From assembly GCA_900472295.1 (NCBI GenBank), contig UCIA01000040.1:33442-97441 (forward strand): DNA of 64,000 nt, read 5' to 3'. Position 1 is the stretch's first letter. Every line of letters starts with the position of its first letter. The stretch comes from Hyphomicrobiales bacterium. Lineage in GTDB: Bacteria; Pseudomonadota; Alphaproteobacteria; Rhizobiales; Rhizobiaceae. The translations under genes and the position numbers were made by a program. Below the pieces are notes generated by a model. The model saw only the letters and a list, made by a program, of their open reading frames with translations. It did no database searches and was not told the DNA's origin. Of the stretch, positions 8,799 to 17,790 are shown piece by piece.

Positions 8799-11687
8799 TT
8801 GACGAATTTCCTGCGAAACGGGTCGCTGTTGGCCTTTGTTCTGGCTGCCGTCGTCACGCTTTGCGCGGCGCTCCCGGCCTTCGCCGTCGAACCGATCAAG
8901 ATTGCCCGCGACGATATCGCGCTCGACCTGTCGCGCGCCGTCGAGATCTATCGCAACCAGGGCGAAAACTTCCAGGTGTCGACCGCGCCCGGCCCCGACG
9001 GCATCGTGCGGCGCATCGAGGTCGAGGCCAATGACGCGCGCTCGACCGGCGACTGGGCGGTGTTCGCGCTGGCCAACACCACCGACCAGCAGCTCGACCG
9101 GCTGATCGTGGCGCCGCATTTCCGGCTGGTGAATTCCGGCATCTTCTGGCCCGATCTCGGCGCCACCCGCATCGCCGCGATCACGCCCAGCGAGGGCTTC
9201 GCGCTCGACCGCCAGTCGAGCTCCGACGCCGACGTGTTCCGGGTGACGCTGAACCCCGGGACGGTGATCACCTTCATCGCCGAGCTCGCCTCGCCCAAGC
9301 TGCCGCAGGTCTATCTCTGGGAGCCGGAATCCTACAAGGACTCGGTCAATTCCTACACGCTGTTTCGCGGCATCGTCATCGGCATTGCCGGCCTTCTGGC
9401 GCTGTTCCTGACCATCCTTTTCGTGGTCAAGGGAACCTCGATGTTCCCGGCGACAGCCGCCCTTGCCTGGGCGGTGCTGGCCTATATCTGCGTCGATTTC
9501 GGCTTTCTAAACAAGATCATAGAGATATCGCCCGGCAATGAGCAGATGTGGCGGGCGGGAACGGAGGTGGCGCTTGCGGCGACCTTCGTGGTGTTCCTGT
9601 TTGCCTATCTCAACCTCAACCGATGGCACGGCCATTTCAGCTATGGCGCGCTGGTCTGGATCCTCGGCCTGGTGTTGATCGCGGGTGTCGCCATCGTCGA
9701 TCCCGCGGTCGCCGCCGGCATCGCCCGGCTATCTTTCGCCGCCACGGCGCTAACCGGGCTCGGCCTCATCATCCTGCTCGGCATACGTGGTTACGACCGC
9801 GCCATCATGCTGGTGCCCAGTTGGGTGATGGTGCTGTTGTGGCTATGCGGGTCGTGGATGGCGATCACCGGCATGCTCGACAATGACATCGCCCAGCCGG
9901 CATTGGGCGGCGGGCTGATCCTGATCATCCTGCTGATCGGCTTCACCGTCATGCAGCATGCCTTTGCCGGCGGCGCGCTGCACCAGGGCCTGTTCTCCGA
10001 CCTCGAGCGCCAAGCGCTGGCCGTGGCCGGTTCCGGCGACACGGTGTGGGACTGGGACGTGCTGCGCGACCGCGTCGTCACCAAGCCCGATGTCAGCATC
10101 CAGCTTGGCCTTGCGCCCAACAGCCTGGGGGGTGCCGCCCGCAACTGGCTGCCGGTGCTGCATGCCGACGACCGCGACACCTTCCGCACCACGCTCGACG
10201 TGGTGCTCGAACATCGGCGCGGCCGGGTGTCGCAGAATTTCCGCCTGCGCGGCGCCGACGGGCATTACCATTGGTTCTCGCTGCGGGCGCGGCCGGTGAT
10301 CGGTTCGGACGGCGAAGTGATTCGCTGCGTCGGCACCATGGTCGACGTCACCGAGCAGAAAAAGTCCGAGGAAAGGCTGCTGCACGATGCCGTTCACGAT
10401 AATCTGACCGGCCTGCCCAACCGCGAATTGTTGATGAACCGGCTGGAAGCCATCATCTCGATCGCGCGCACCGAAGAGAAGGTTCGGCCGACCGTCTTCG
10501 TCATCGACATCGACCGTTTCAAGCAGGTCAATGACGGGCTCGGCATCTCGGCCGGCGACACCATCCTGCTCACCATTGCGCGCCGCCTGCACCGGCTGTT
10601 GAAGCCCAAGGATTCGCTGTCGCGATTTGCCGGCGACCAGTTCGCGCTGATGCTGCTGTCCGAGCAGGACCCTGCCCGCATCGCCGGTGTGGCCGACGCC
10701 ATCAAGCACGCCATCAACAATCCGATCACCTTCGCCAAGCGCGAGATCGTGCTGACCGCCTCGATCGGCCTGATCAGCTGGAATTCGCCGCAGATGTCGG
10801 CCGAGGACATGGTCAAGGACGCCGAGCTTGCCATGCATCAGGCCAAGCGCTTCGGCGGCGACAGGATCGAGCCGTTCCGGCCGGCCTTCCGCACCGTCGG
10901 CACCGACCGGCTGCAGTTCGAATCCGATTTGCGCCGCGCCATCGAGCGGCGCGAATTCACCCTTGCCTACCAGCCGATCGTGCGGCTTGAGGATGGCAGC
11001 ATTGCCGGCTTCGAGGCACTGCTGCGGTGGGACCATCCGCGCCGCGGCATGATCCCGCCGGGCGATTTCATTCCGGTCGCAGAAAGCTGCGGCCTGATCG
11101 TGCAGCTCGGCCTGTTCGCCATGCAGCAGGCGGCCGAGGATCTTGCCGGCTGGCAAAAGCAGATCGGCGACACGCCGCTGTCGGTGTCGGTCAATCTGTC
11201 CAGCCGCCAATTGATCCGCCGCGACCTGGTCAGCGATGTCCGCTCGGTCATTGCGCGCGCCAATCTCAAGCCGCGCTGCTTCCGGCTCGAACTCACCGAA
11301 TCGCTGGTGATGGACAATCCCGAGCAGACTTCGCATGTGCTGACCAAGCTGAAGCAGCTCGGCATCGGCCTGTCGCTCGACGATTTCGGCACCGGCTATT
11401 CGTCGCTCGCCTATCTGACGCGCTTCCCGTTCGACACCATCAAGATCGACAAGAGCTTCGTCGACGATACGACGCCCAAGCGCGCGGTGCTGCTAAAATC
11501 CATGGTCAACATGGCGCATGAACTCGGCCTGTCGGTGGTGGCCGAAGGCATCTCGGACGAAAGCGACGCGCTCGAACTGCGCCAGATGGGCTGCGAGTAC
11601 GTGCAGAGCTTCATGTTCGGCGCCCCTATGCCCGGCGATCAGGTGCTGAAGGCGCTGAAAGAGCAGTATCCGATGACGCAGGCTTGA
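8799..11687 (+). CDS. Membrane PAS-GGDEF-EAL cyclic-di-GMP phosphodiesterase
   Basis: A 962-residue protein starting at TTG with an AAGG upstream. It has a signal peptide (to about residue 30), a periplasmic sensor domain to about 185, seven or so membrane helices (about 190-395) of the 7TMR-DISM type, a PAS domain (about 405-515), GGDEF (about 525-690) and EAL (about 710-955). The GGDEF signature is AGDQF and lacks the catalytic Glu position, so cyclase activity is unlikely. The EAL domain keeps GFEALLRW, NLSSRQL, ELTES, DDFGTGYSSL, IKIDKSFV and VVAEGI. A phosphodiesterase sensing an extracytoplasmic signal is inferred. Confidence 0.92.
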   Translation: MTNFLRNGSLLAFVLAAVVTLCAALPAFAVEPIKIARDDIALDLSRAVEIYRNQGENFQVSTAPGPDGIVRRIEVEANDARSTGDWAVFALANTTDQQLDRLIVAPHFRLVNSGIFWPDLGATRIAAITPSEGFALDRQSSSDADVFRVTLNPGTVITFIAELASPKLPQVYLWEPESYKDSVNSYTLFRGIVIGIAGLLALFLTILFVVKGTSMFPATAALAWAVLAYICVDFGFLNKIIEISPGNEQMWRAGTEVALAATFVVFLFAYLNLNRWHGHFSYGALVWILGLVLIAGVAIVDPAVAAGIARLSFAATALTGLGLIILLGIRGYDRAIMLVPSWVMVLLWLCGSWMAITGMLDNDIAQPALGGGLILIILLIGFTVMQHAFAGGALHQGLFSDLERQALAVAGSGDTVWDWDVLRDRVVTKPDVSIQLGLAPNSLGGAARNWLPVLHADDRDTFRTTLDVVLEHRRGRVSQNFRLRGADGHYHWFSLRARPVIGSDGEVIRCVGTMVDVTEQKKSEERLLHDAVHDNLTGLPNRELLMNRLEAIISIARTEEKVRPTVFVIDIDRFKQVNDGLGISAGDTILLTIARRLHRLLKPKDSLSRFAGDQFALMLLSEQDPARIAGVADAIKHAINNPITFAKREIVLTASIGLISWNSPQMSAEDMVKDAELAMHQAKRFGGDRIEPFRPAFRTVGTDRLQFESDLRRAIERREFTLAYQPIVRLEDGSIAGFEALLRWDHPRRGMIPPGDFIPVAESCGLIVQLGLFAMQQAAEDLAGWQKQIGDTPLSVSVNLSSRQLIRRDLVSDVRSVIARANLKPRCFRLELTESLVMDNPEQTSHVLTKLKQLGIGLSLDDFGTGYSSLAYLTRFPFDTIKIDKSFVDDTTPKRAVLLKSMVNMAHELGLSVVAEGISDESDALELRQMGCEYVQSFMFGAPMPGDQVLKALKEQYPMTQA

Positions 11688-11712
11688 GAGGCCGATTGGG
11701 TCGGCTGATACG

Positions 11713-12321
11713 TCAGGCGTGCCCGGCAGCCAGGCTCAGATGCGCCAGATCGATGCCGATCGAAGCGAGGATGCGATCGTACTTGCGCTCGATGTCGGCG
11801 TCGAAGAGAAGCTCCGGCGTGGCCGGGCAGGTCAGCCAGCCATTCTCGGCGATCTCGGTTTCCAGCTGGCCGGCGCCCCAGCCGGAATAGCCGAGCGCCA
11901 TCAGCGCACGCCTTGGGCCGCGGCCGGACGAGATGGCGCGCAAGATATCGACCGTGGCGGTCAGGCAGATATCATCGGAGACGGTGAGCGAGGATTCCAC
12001 CCGATAGTCGCCGGAGTGCAGCACGAAGCCGCGGCTGCGATCGACCGGTCCGCCATTGCGCACGACGAAGTCGCGGGCCTGTGCCGGCAGCCTGATCGCT
12101 TCCTGCTCGTTCATGATGCCGAGCTGCACCAGAAGATCGGGAAACAGCATCTGCTGCGTCTGGTTGATGATCAGGCCCATGGCGCCTTCATCGCTGTGCG
12201 CACAGATGTAGATGACCGAGCGCGTGAAGCGATCGTCCTTCATGCCGGGCATGGCAATGAGGAACTGGTCGTCGAGAAAGCCGCGTTCGCCGGCCGTCTT
12301 TTTGTGGCGCAACAAGTCCAT
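11713..12321 (-). CDS. UPF0301 / YqgE (AlgH) protein
   Basis: A 202-residue YqgE/AlgH family protein. The family blocks are visible: FLDDQFLIAMPGMKDDRFTRSVIYIC, the GAMGLIINQ motif, VRNGGPVDRSRGFVLHS and MALGYSGWGAGQLETEI. The frame is open to 12462, but the conserved N-terminus is reached from the ATG at 12321 and the upstream stretch is not family-like. Family function is unsettled (a regulatory role in alginate-producing Pseudomonas is reported). Convergent with the EAL gene. Confidence 0.9.
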   Translation of the reverse strand: MDLLRHKKTAGERGFLDDQFLIAMPGMKDDRFTRSVIYICAHSDEGAMGLIINQTQQMLFPDLLVQLGIMNEQEAIRLPAQARDFVVRNGGPVDRSRGFVLHSGDYRVESSLTVSDDICLTATVDILRAISSGRGPRRALMALGYSGWGAGQLETEIAENGWLTCPATPELLFDADIERKYDRILASIGIDLAHLSLAAGHA

Positions 12322-12536
12322 GAACGGGAGCGTAACGCGTTTCCGGAGCGCCGAAAAGATGCGCCGCGCGCGATTCGACCTAAGCCCAATGCCTGGAACA
12401 ATGGATTCCCCGGCTTCAATTCGTCCCGGAGGAATGGTTGAAGCCGACGATCTCCTGCCCAAAGGTCACGCAAATATGATACGCACAGCGCCATGAAAAC
12501 ATTGCGCGGCCATGAACTGACGATCAAATCACCGCC

Positions 12537-13343
12537 ATGCAAAGCTTGAAAATCCTGCTGCTCGCTACCGCCATCGGATGTGGAGCAGTGCTGCCCGCCG
12601 CCGCCTCCTCGTCGGAATGGTACAACAGCGAAGGCGGCAAGGTGCGGCTGGTGACATCAGGCAAGGCCGACGAGGCCGGCCGTATCCAGGGCGTGCTCGA
12701 CATCGCGCTCAAGCCCGGCTGGAAGACCTATTGGCGCGATCCGGGCGACGCCGGCGTTCCGCCGCAGATCGATGTCTCGGCCAGCACCAACATTTCCGAC
12801 GCGGCATTCTCCTTCCCGCCGCCGCAGCGCCATGATGACGGCTACGGCAAATGGGCCGGCTACAACCATCCGGTTTCGCTGCCGGTGACATTCACCCTGT
12901 CGTCGCCTGGGGATGCGGCCGTCATCGATGCCAACATCTTTCTCGGCATCTGCGAGACGATCTGCATTCCGGTGCAGACGAGGCTGAGCGTCGACCCCGC
13001 CGCCGATCCCGACAATGCCGAGGATGCGGCATTGGTGAAGGCGGCGCTTGCCACCTTGCCTGCCGCCGCCAAGCCCGATTTCGGCATCAAGGTGCTGCCG
13101 GGCGACCACGAGACGCTGATTGTCGAGGCGACTTTTCCGGGCAATCCGGACGCTGCGGATTTCTTCGTCGCCGGCGAACGCGATTACATGTTCGGCGCGC
13201 CTGCGCGCAGCGAAAAGGACGGCCGGCTGGTGTTTACCGTGCCGATCCTCGACCGTCCGTCGACAACGCCGACCGATGGCGGGCTGCACTATACGCTGAC
13301 CAGTGCCGAAGGCGCGGTCGAAGGCGTCCTGCCGTTCCCCTGA
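12537..13343 (+). CDS. Periplasmic DsbD-alpha-like protein
   Basis: A 268-residue secreted protein: signal peptide to about residue 24 (MQSLKILLLATAIGCGAVLPAAA) and a single domain like the N-terminal (alpha) domain of thiol:disulfide interchange protein DsbD, with RIQGVLDIALKPGWKTYWRDPGD and the cysteine pair in GICETICIP. The transmembrane and thioredoxin parts of DsbD are absent, so it probably exchanges electrons with a separate partner such as a CcdA/ScsB-type protein encoded elsewhere. A peroxiredoxin gene follows after 109 bp. Confidence 0.88.
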   Translation: MQSLKILLLATAIGCGAVLPAAASSSEWYNSEGGKVRLVTSGKADEAGRIQGVLDIALKPGWKTYWRDPGDAGVPPQIDVSASTNISDAAFSFPPPQRHDDGYGKWAGYNHPVSLPVTFTLSSPGDAAVIDANIFLGICETICIPVQTRLSVDPAADPDNAEDAALVKAALATLPAAAKPDFGIKVLPGDHETLIVEATFPGNPDAADFFVAGERDYMFGAPARSEKDGRLVFTVPILDRPSTTPTDGGLHYTLTSAEGAVEGVLPFP

Positions 13344-13452
13344 TGCGGCTTCCTGCTCGGCTTTTCCTTGATCCAGACGGTGTCCGCGGTTGCGGGAGAT
13401 GCCTGATTTCGCTATCGCAAGAAACCTTCCCTGCTTTCACACGAGGACCATC

Positions 13453-13938
13453 ATGACGACGATTGCCGTTGGCGACAAACTGCCCGATGCGACCTTCAAG
13501 GAAATGACCGCCGACGGCGCCAAGGTGATCACCTCGGCCGAAATTTTTACGGGCAAGAAGGTCGTCTTATTCGGCGTTCCCGGCGCCTTCACGCCGACCT
13601 GCAGCAACAACCATCTGCCGGGCTATCTCGAGAACCATGACGCCATTCTGGCGCGCGGCGTCGACACCATCGCCGTCGTCTCGGTCAACGATGTCCATGT
13701 CATGGGCGCCTGGGCCAATTTTACCGGCGGTGAAGGCAAGATCCTTTATCTCGCCGACGGCAATGGCGACTTCGCCAAGTCGATCGGTCTCGACGCCGAT
13801 TATTCCGGCGGCGGCATGGGATTGCGATCGAAGCGCTTTTCGATGATCGTCGACAACGGCAAGGTCACCGCGCTCAATGTCGAGACCAAGCCCGGTGTCG
13901 ACACATCGGGTGCCGCTCACATTCTGGGCCAGCTCTAA
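13453..13938 (+). CDS. Peroxiredoxin, Prx5 type, single Cys
   Basis: A 161-residue thiol peroxidase of the Prx5/AhpE-like redoxin group. The peroxidatic Cys is in the motif GVPGAFTPTCSNNHLPGY, residue 50; the Thr and the later Arg (GLRSKRFSMIV) that polarise the peroxide are present. It is the only Cys in the protein, so recycling must use an outside thiol such as glutathione or glutaredoxin. The ATG at 13453 is preferred over upstream in-frame starts because it begins the conserved IAVGDKLPDATF. Confidence 0.93.
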   Translation: MTTIAVGDKLPDATFKEMTADGAKVITSAEIFTGKKVVLFGVPGAFTPTCSNNHLPGYLENHDAILARGVDTIAVVSVNDVHVMGAWANFTGGEGKILYLADGNGDFAKSIGLDADYSGGGMGLRSKRFSMIVDNGKVTALNVETKPGVDTSGAAHILGQL

Positions 13939-13952
13939 ACAGCGACGGCAGC

Positions 13953-13971
13953 GCGGGCGACGATCGCCCGC
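13953..13971 (+). other. 8-bp hairpin after the peroxiredoxin gene
   Basis: GCGGGCGA and TCGCCCGC flank a CGA loop 15 bp past the peroxiredoxin stop. No U-tract follows, so it may stabilise the mRNA end rather than terminate transcription. Confidence 0.4.
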
Positions 13972-14003
13972 TCCGCAGTGCCTGCCTCCGGGGGACCTCG
14001 ACG

Positions 14004-14483
14004 ATGTTTGACATCATCTGGCGCAGTGTTGCGATCGGCATCGGCGCCACGGTGCTGATGGACGTCTGGGCGGTGTTCCTGCATCTGGCGTTCGCCCAGC
14101 CGCGGCCCAACTGGGGGCCGCCCGGCCGCTGGGTATGGCATTTAAAAGACGGCAAGGTCTTCCACGACGATATCGGCAAGGCCGCACCCTATGCGCATGA
14201 GAAGGCGCTGGGCTGGGCCTTCCACTATTTCACCGGCATCGTCTACGGCTTCGTCCTGGTGGCGCTGGTGGGCAAAGCGTGGCTCGACGCGCCGACCTTC
14301 CTGCCGGCCTTCATCCTCGGCATGGTCACGATCGGCGCCGGCTGGTTCCTGCTGGCGCCCGGCATGGGCGCCGGCTGGGCCGCCTCAAAGCGCCCCAACC
14401 CGATGCAGATCCGCGCCTTCAACGTGATCTCGCATACGGTGTTCGCGCTCGGTCTCTACGGGACTGCGCTGCTGATCCGCTGA
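14004..14483 (+). CDS. DUF2938 membrane protein
   Basis: A 159-residue protein with four predicted membrane helices. It carries the DUF2938 signature: GIGATVLMDVWAVFLHL, GRWVWHLKDGKVFHDDI, the AHEKALGWAFHYFTGIVYGFV block and a GAGWAASKRPNPMQIR loop before the last helix. No function is established for the family. It follows the peroxiredoxin gene on the same strand, with a small hairpin between them. Confidence 0.88.
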   Translation: MFDIIWRSVAIGIGATVLMDVWAVFLHLAFAQPRPNWGPPGRWVWHLKDGKVFHDDIGKAAPYAHEKALGWAFHYFTGIVYGFVLVALVGKAWLDAPTFLPAFILGMVTIGAGWFLLAPGMGAGWAASKRPNPMQIRAFNVISHTVFALGLYGTALLIR

Positions 14484-14490
14484 GGGTGGC

Positions 14491-15087
14491 TCAGGCCTCG
14501 CGGTGACGCTGAGCTGTCTTGTCTATCGGCAGCCACCCGTGGACGACGCGATGCGCTCCGATATCATAGGCGAAATAGTTGCCGCCGCCGGCCGGCTGGT
14601 CCGCGTCGCGGCTGATCTCGCTGCCGCTGAGTGAGAGCAGCAGGAGCGTTCCGACGCCGCCATGGCCGACGAAGGCAGTATCGTCGGCGCCAGTGGTGCC
14701 GAGTACAGTCTCGACCTCGCTCACAATACGATGTTGGGCATCGATGGCGCGTTCCCAGCCGCGAATGCTTTTGTGCGGGTTGGCGAAGAACTGGTCGGCG
14801 ACCGCTTCGAACTCCGGCGGCGGCAGGAAGCCTGTCGCCGAGCGGTCGTTCTCATGCATGGCCTCCCTCACCTCGATCGCAACGCCGAGATGCGATGCGA
14901 GTATCTCGGCGGTTTCGATCGCCTTGCGCTCCGCCGACGAGACGATACGCCGGATCGAGCCGACCCATGGCTGCTCGAGCATGGCGACGGCCCTCGCCCG
15001 GCCGATGTCGGACAGCCCCCATTCCGGCACGGGAACGTTGGCGTCGACCTGAACCTGCGGATGGGTGATGTAGTATGCAATCGGCAC
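14491..15087 (-). CDS. Histidine-phosphatase-fold protein with altered RHG motif
   Basis: A 198-residue member of the phosphoglycerate-mutase-like superfamily. The region RIVSSAERKAIETAEILASHL, the acidic helix EVREAMHENDRS and the second catalytic motif FVGHGGVGTLLL are clear. The first motif, normally RHG, reads YITHPQV: the His is kept but the Arg and Gly are replaced by Thr and Pro. Activity is therefore uncertain. It is the last gene of the leftward ispH-thrB-rnhA group, 31 bp past rnhA. Confidence 0.85.
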   Translation of the reverse strand: MPIAYYITHPQVQVDANVPVPEWGLSDIGRARAVAMLEQPWVGSIRRIVSSAERKAIETAEILASHLGVAIEVREAMHENDRSATGFLPPPEFEAVADQFFANPHKSIRGWERAIDAQHRIVSEVETVLGTTGADDTAFVGHGGVGTLLLLSLSGSEISRDADQPAGGGNYFAYDIGAHRVVHGWLPIDKTAQRHREA

Positions 15088-15118
15088 GGGTGAGATCTTC
15101 CTGCCGGGAAGCCTAAAC

Positions 15119-15667
15119 TCAATAGCTCTGGGTCGAGCGCCTTGCCCTTGGCGCCGCCGGCTGCTTCTCGGATGCGACCGGCTTCAGCGCCGCCGCGGGC
15201 TTCGGCGCCGCAGGTCTGGCCGAGCCCTTCTTGAACGGCGCCATGCCTTCCCTTGCGAGTTCGTCGGCGCGTTCGTTCTCGGTGTGGCCGGCGTGGCCCT
15301 TGACCCAGTTCCAGGTCACCTTGTGGCGCTTGTTGGCCTCGTCGAGCGCCTGCCAGAGCTCACCGTTTTTGACCGGCTTCTTGTCGGCGGTCTTCCAGCC
15401 GTTCTTCTTCCAGCCATGGATCCACTTGGAAATGCCGTCCATGACATATTTACTGTCGGTGTGAAGCTCGACGGCGCAAGGCTCTTTCAGCGCGTTCAGC
15501 GCCGAGATGGCGGCCAGCAACTCCATGCGATTGTTGGTCGTCTCGGCCTCGCCGCCCGACAATTCCTTGGTCTTGCCGTTGAAGCGCAGGATGGCGCCCC
15601 AGCCGCCGGGTCCGGGATTGCCCGAACAGGCGCCGTCGGTGAAGATTTCAACCTGCTTGGTGGTCAT
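15119..15667 (-). CDS. rnhA: Ribonuclease HI
   Basis: Type 1 RNase H that degrades the RNA strand of RNA-DNA hybrids. All four catalytic acids are visible in order: D in IFTDGACSGNPG, E in NNRMELLAA, D in HTDSKYV and D in RADELAREG. The His loop (KGHAGHTENE) is present. At 182 residues it is about 30 longer than the E. coli protein owing to a basic Ala/Pro/Lys-rich tail. Its start overlaps the thrB stop by four bases, an arrangement typical of rhizobia. Confidence 0.96.
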   Translation of the reverse strand: MTTKQVEIFTDGACSGNPGPGGWGAILRFNGKTKELSGGEAETTNNRMELLAAISALNALKEPCAVELHTDSKYVMDGISKWIHGWKKNGWKTADKKPVKNGELWQALDEANKRHKVTWNWVKGHAGHTENERADELAREGMAPFKKGSARPAAPKPAAALKPVASEKQPAAPRARRSTQSY

Positions 15668-16626
15668 GTCAGTCCGTATTCCGAAGGAGACCTGATCGCG
15701 CGGTGGAAGCGCATGCGGCGGATATATTCGGTCGGATCGCGCTTCATGACCAGCCCGCCAACGGGAACGGTCAGCCAGTCATAGAGCCGCGTCAGCATGA
15801 AGCGCAGCGCCGAGCCGCGCGAAAGCATCGGCAGTGCCGCTTTCTCGGCATCGCTCAAGGGCCGCACGCTTTGATAGCCGGCCAGCAGCGCCGTGCCCTT
15901 GGTCAGGTTGAAGGAAAAATCCTTCTCGAAACACCAGGCGTTGAGGCAGGTGGCGACGTCATAGGCGTAGAGGTCATTGCAGGCGAAATAGAAGTCGATG
16001 AGGCCCGACAGTTTTTCGCCGAGGAAGAAGACATTGTCCGGAAACAGATCGGCATGGATGATGCCCGCCGGCAGGCCCTGCGGCCAATGGCGTTCGAGAT
16101 CGGCGAAATCGGCATCGACCTCGGCCGCCAGTCCGGGTTCGACCTCGTCGGCGCGGTCGCGTGAGGCGTTCCACAATTTGCGCCAGCCGTCGATGGCCAG
16201 CGCATTGTCGCGGGTCATCGCAAAGTCCTGGCCGGCGATATGCAGGGCGGCCAACGCCTTGCCGACCTCTGCGCAATGCGCCGCTGTCGGCCGCCGCAGC
16301 GACAGGCCCTCGAGGAAGGTGATGATGACGGCGGGGCGGCCGGCCAGCGTGCCGATGACGGTGCCGTCATGCGCGGTCACCGGCAGCGGGCAAGAAAGCC
16401 CTTTCCTGGCGAGATGACCCATCAGGCCGAGGAAGAACGGCAGGTCGGCCTTGTCGACGCGCTTCTCGTAGAGCGTCAGGATGTAGGAACCATCAGAGGT
16501 GTGCAGCAAAAAGTTCGAATTCTCGGTGCCTTCGGCGATGCCCTTGTAGGACAGCAATTCGCCGACCGGATAGGCCTTCAGGAACGCGCCGAGCTCACCC
16601 TCGCTGACATCGGTATAGACCGCCAT
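15664..16626 (-). CDS. thrB: Homoserine kinase (APH-fold ThrB)
   Basis: Kinase phosphorylating L-homoserine before threonine synthase. This is the alphaproteobacterial form with an aminoglycoside-phosphotransferase fold rather than a GHMP kinase. It opens with VYTDVSEGELGAFLKAYPVG and YKGIAEGTENSNFLL, and has the catalytic loop GIIHADLFPDNVFF and the metal motif GLIDFYFACND. Length (320 residues) is normal. It lies 7 bp after ispH and overlaps rnhA. Confidence 0.95.
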   Translation of the reverse strand: MAVYTDVSEGELGAFLKAYPVGELLSYKGIAEGTENSNFLLHTSDGSYILTLYEKRVDKADLPFFLGLMGHLARKGLSCPLPVTAHDGTVIGTLAGRPAVIITFLEGLSLRRPTAAHCAEVGKALAALHIAGQDFAMTRDNALAIDGWRKLWNASRDRADEVEPGLAAEVDADFADLERHWPQGLPAGIIHADLFPDNVFFLGEKLSGLIDFYFACNDLYAYDVATCLNAWCFEKDFSFNLTKGTALLAGYQSVRPLSDAEKAALPMLSRGSALRFMLTRLYDWLTVPVGGLVMKRDPTEYIRRMRFHRAIRSPSEYGLT

Positions 16627-16633
16627 GGGCTGT

Positions 16634-17644
16634 TCACGCGGCCCCGTTGACGAAGGCCATGTCGGCCCGCGTCAGTTCGACATCGCGCAGAACCCGCATG
16701 ACTGGAAAATCCTCCGTTTCGGTCGCCGTGATCGCGAGATCGATGGTCACCTCGAAGCGCTGGCGGAAGGCATCGATGATCTCGTCGACGATGATTTCCG
16801 GCGCCGACGCGCCCGCCGACAGGCCGAGCGTCGAAATGTCTGCAATGTCATTCCATGGAATCTCGGAAGCGCGCTGTACGAGAAGCGACATGGTGGCGCC
16901 GGCGCGCTCCGCCACTTCGACAAGACGGCGCGAATTGGAGGAATTGGGCGCACCGACGATCAGATAGAGATCGGCGCCGGGGGCGGTTTCCTTGACCGCC
17001 TCCTGGCGGTTGGTGGTGGCGTAGCAAATCGATTCGGCCGCTGGCGCATTGAGGTGCGGGAACCGCTCCTGCAGCACGCGCAGTATGCCGGCGGTGTCCT
17101 CGACCGACAACGTCGTCTGGCTGACGAAGCCGAGCGCCTCCGGGTCGACGGGCGCAAAGGTCGCGGCATCGGCCTCGGTCTCGATCAGCGTAACGGCGCC
17201 CTCGGCCAGCTGGCCCATGGTGCCGATCACTTCGGGATGGCCGGCATGGCCGATCAACAGCACATGGCGGCCGAGCCGCTGATGGCGCATCGCCTGTTTG
17301 TGGACTTTCGACACCAGCGGGCAAGTGGCGTCGAGATAGAAGAGTTCGCGCGCTTGGGCATCGGCCGGCACCGATTTCGGCACGCCATGCGCGGAGAAGA
17401 CCACCGGCGACTTGCGATGCTCGGCCGGGATCTCCGACAATTCCTCGATGAACACCGCGCCGAGGCTCTGCAGGCCTTCGACGACATAGCGGTTGTGCAC
17501 GATCTCGTGGCGGACATAGACCGGCTTGCCGTATTTCTTCAACGCCAGCACGACGATCTGGATGGCGCGGTCGACGCCAGCGCAAAAGCCGCGCGGCTGG
17601 CAGAGCCGGATCGTCAGGGGAGGCTTGGTCTTGGTGTGAAGCAT
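16634..17644 (-). CDS. ispH: 4-hydroxy-3-methylbut-2-enyl diphosphate reductase
   Basis: Last enzyme of the MEP isoprenoid pathway, reducing HMBPP to IPP and DMAPP with a 4Fe-4S cluster. The three cluster cysteines are in QPRGFCAGVDRAI, LDATCPLVSKVHKQ and ESICYATTNRQ. The His ligands (RHEIVHN, FSAHGV, GHAGHPE) and the SNSRRL substrate region are present. 336 residues. Start at 17644 immediately precedes MLHTKTKPPLTI. Dxs, the first enzyme of the pathway, is also in this window. Confidence 0.97.
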   Translation of the reverse strand: MLHTKTKPPLTIRLCQPRGFCAGVDRAIQIVVLALKKYGKPVYVRHEIVHNRYVVEGLQSLGAVFIEELSEIPAEHRKSPVVFSAHGVPKSVPADAQARELFYLDATCPLVSKVHKQAMRHQRLGRHVLLIGHAGHPEVIGTMGQLAEGAVTLIETEADAATFAPVDPEALGFVSQTTLSVEDTAGILRVLQERFPHLNAPAAESICYATTNRQEAVKETAPGADLYLIVGAPNSSNSRRLVEVAERAGATMSLLVQRASEIPWNDIADISTLGLSAGASAPEIIVDEIIDAFRQRFEVTIDLAITATETEDFPVMRVLRDVELTRADMAFVNGAA

Positions 17645-17714
17645 TTAATCCGGGCCGTTGTTCAGAGGCGAAATGAGGTGTGCACCCCTGCCCTGTCAAG
17701 GGCAGGTCTCTGTT

Positions 17715-17789
17715 GGGGCATGATCTCCGGACAAAACGGTTCCGTTTGTCCGAGAAAACCGGTTCCCACTTTTCGGGATCATGTTCTGG
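17715..17789. repeat. Rhizobial palindromic intergenic repeat, type A
   Basis: A compound palindrome bounded by CATGATC (17719-17725) and GATCATG (17777-17783). Inside are a near-perfect stem (CGGACAAA with TTTGTCCG) and the segment AACCGGTTCCCACTTTTC, which I recognise as widely dispersed in rhizobial genomes. It fills the 146-bp space between the SURF1 stop and the ispH start, so it would be in the leader of ispH if the two are co-transcribed. Confidence 0.75.
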
Positions 17790-17790
17790 A

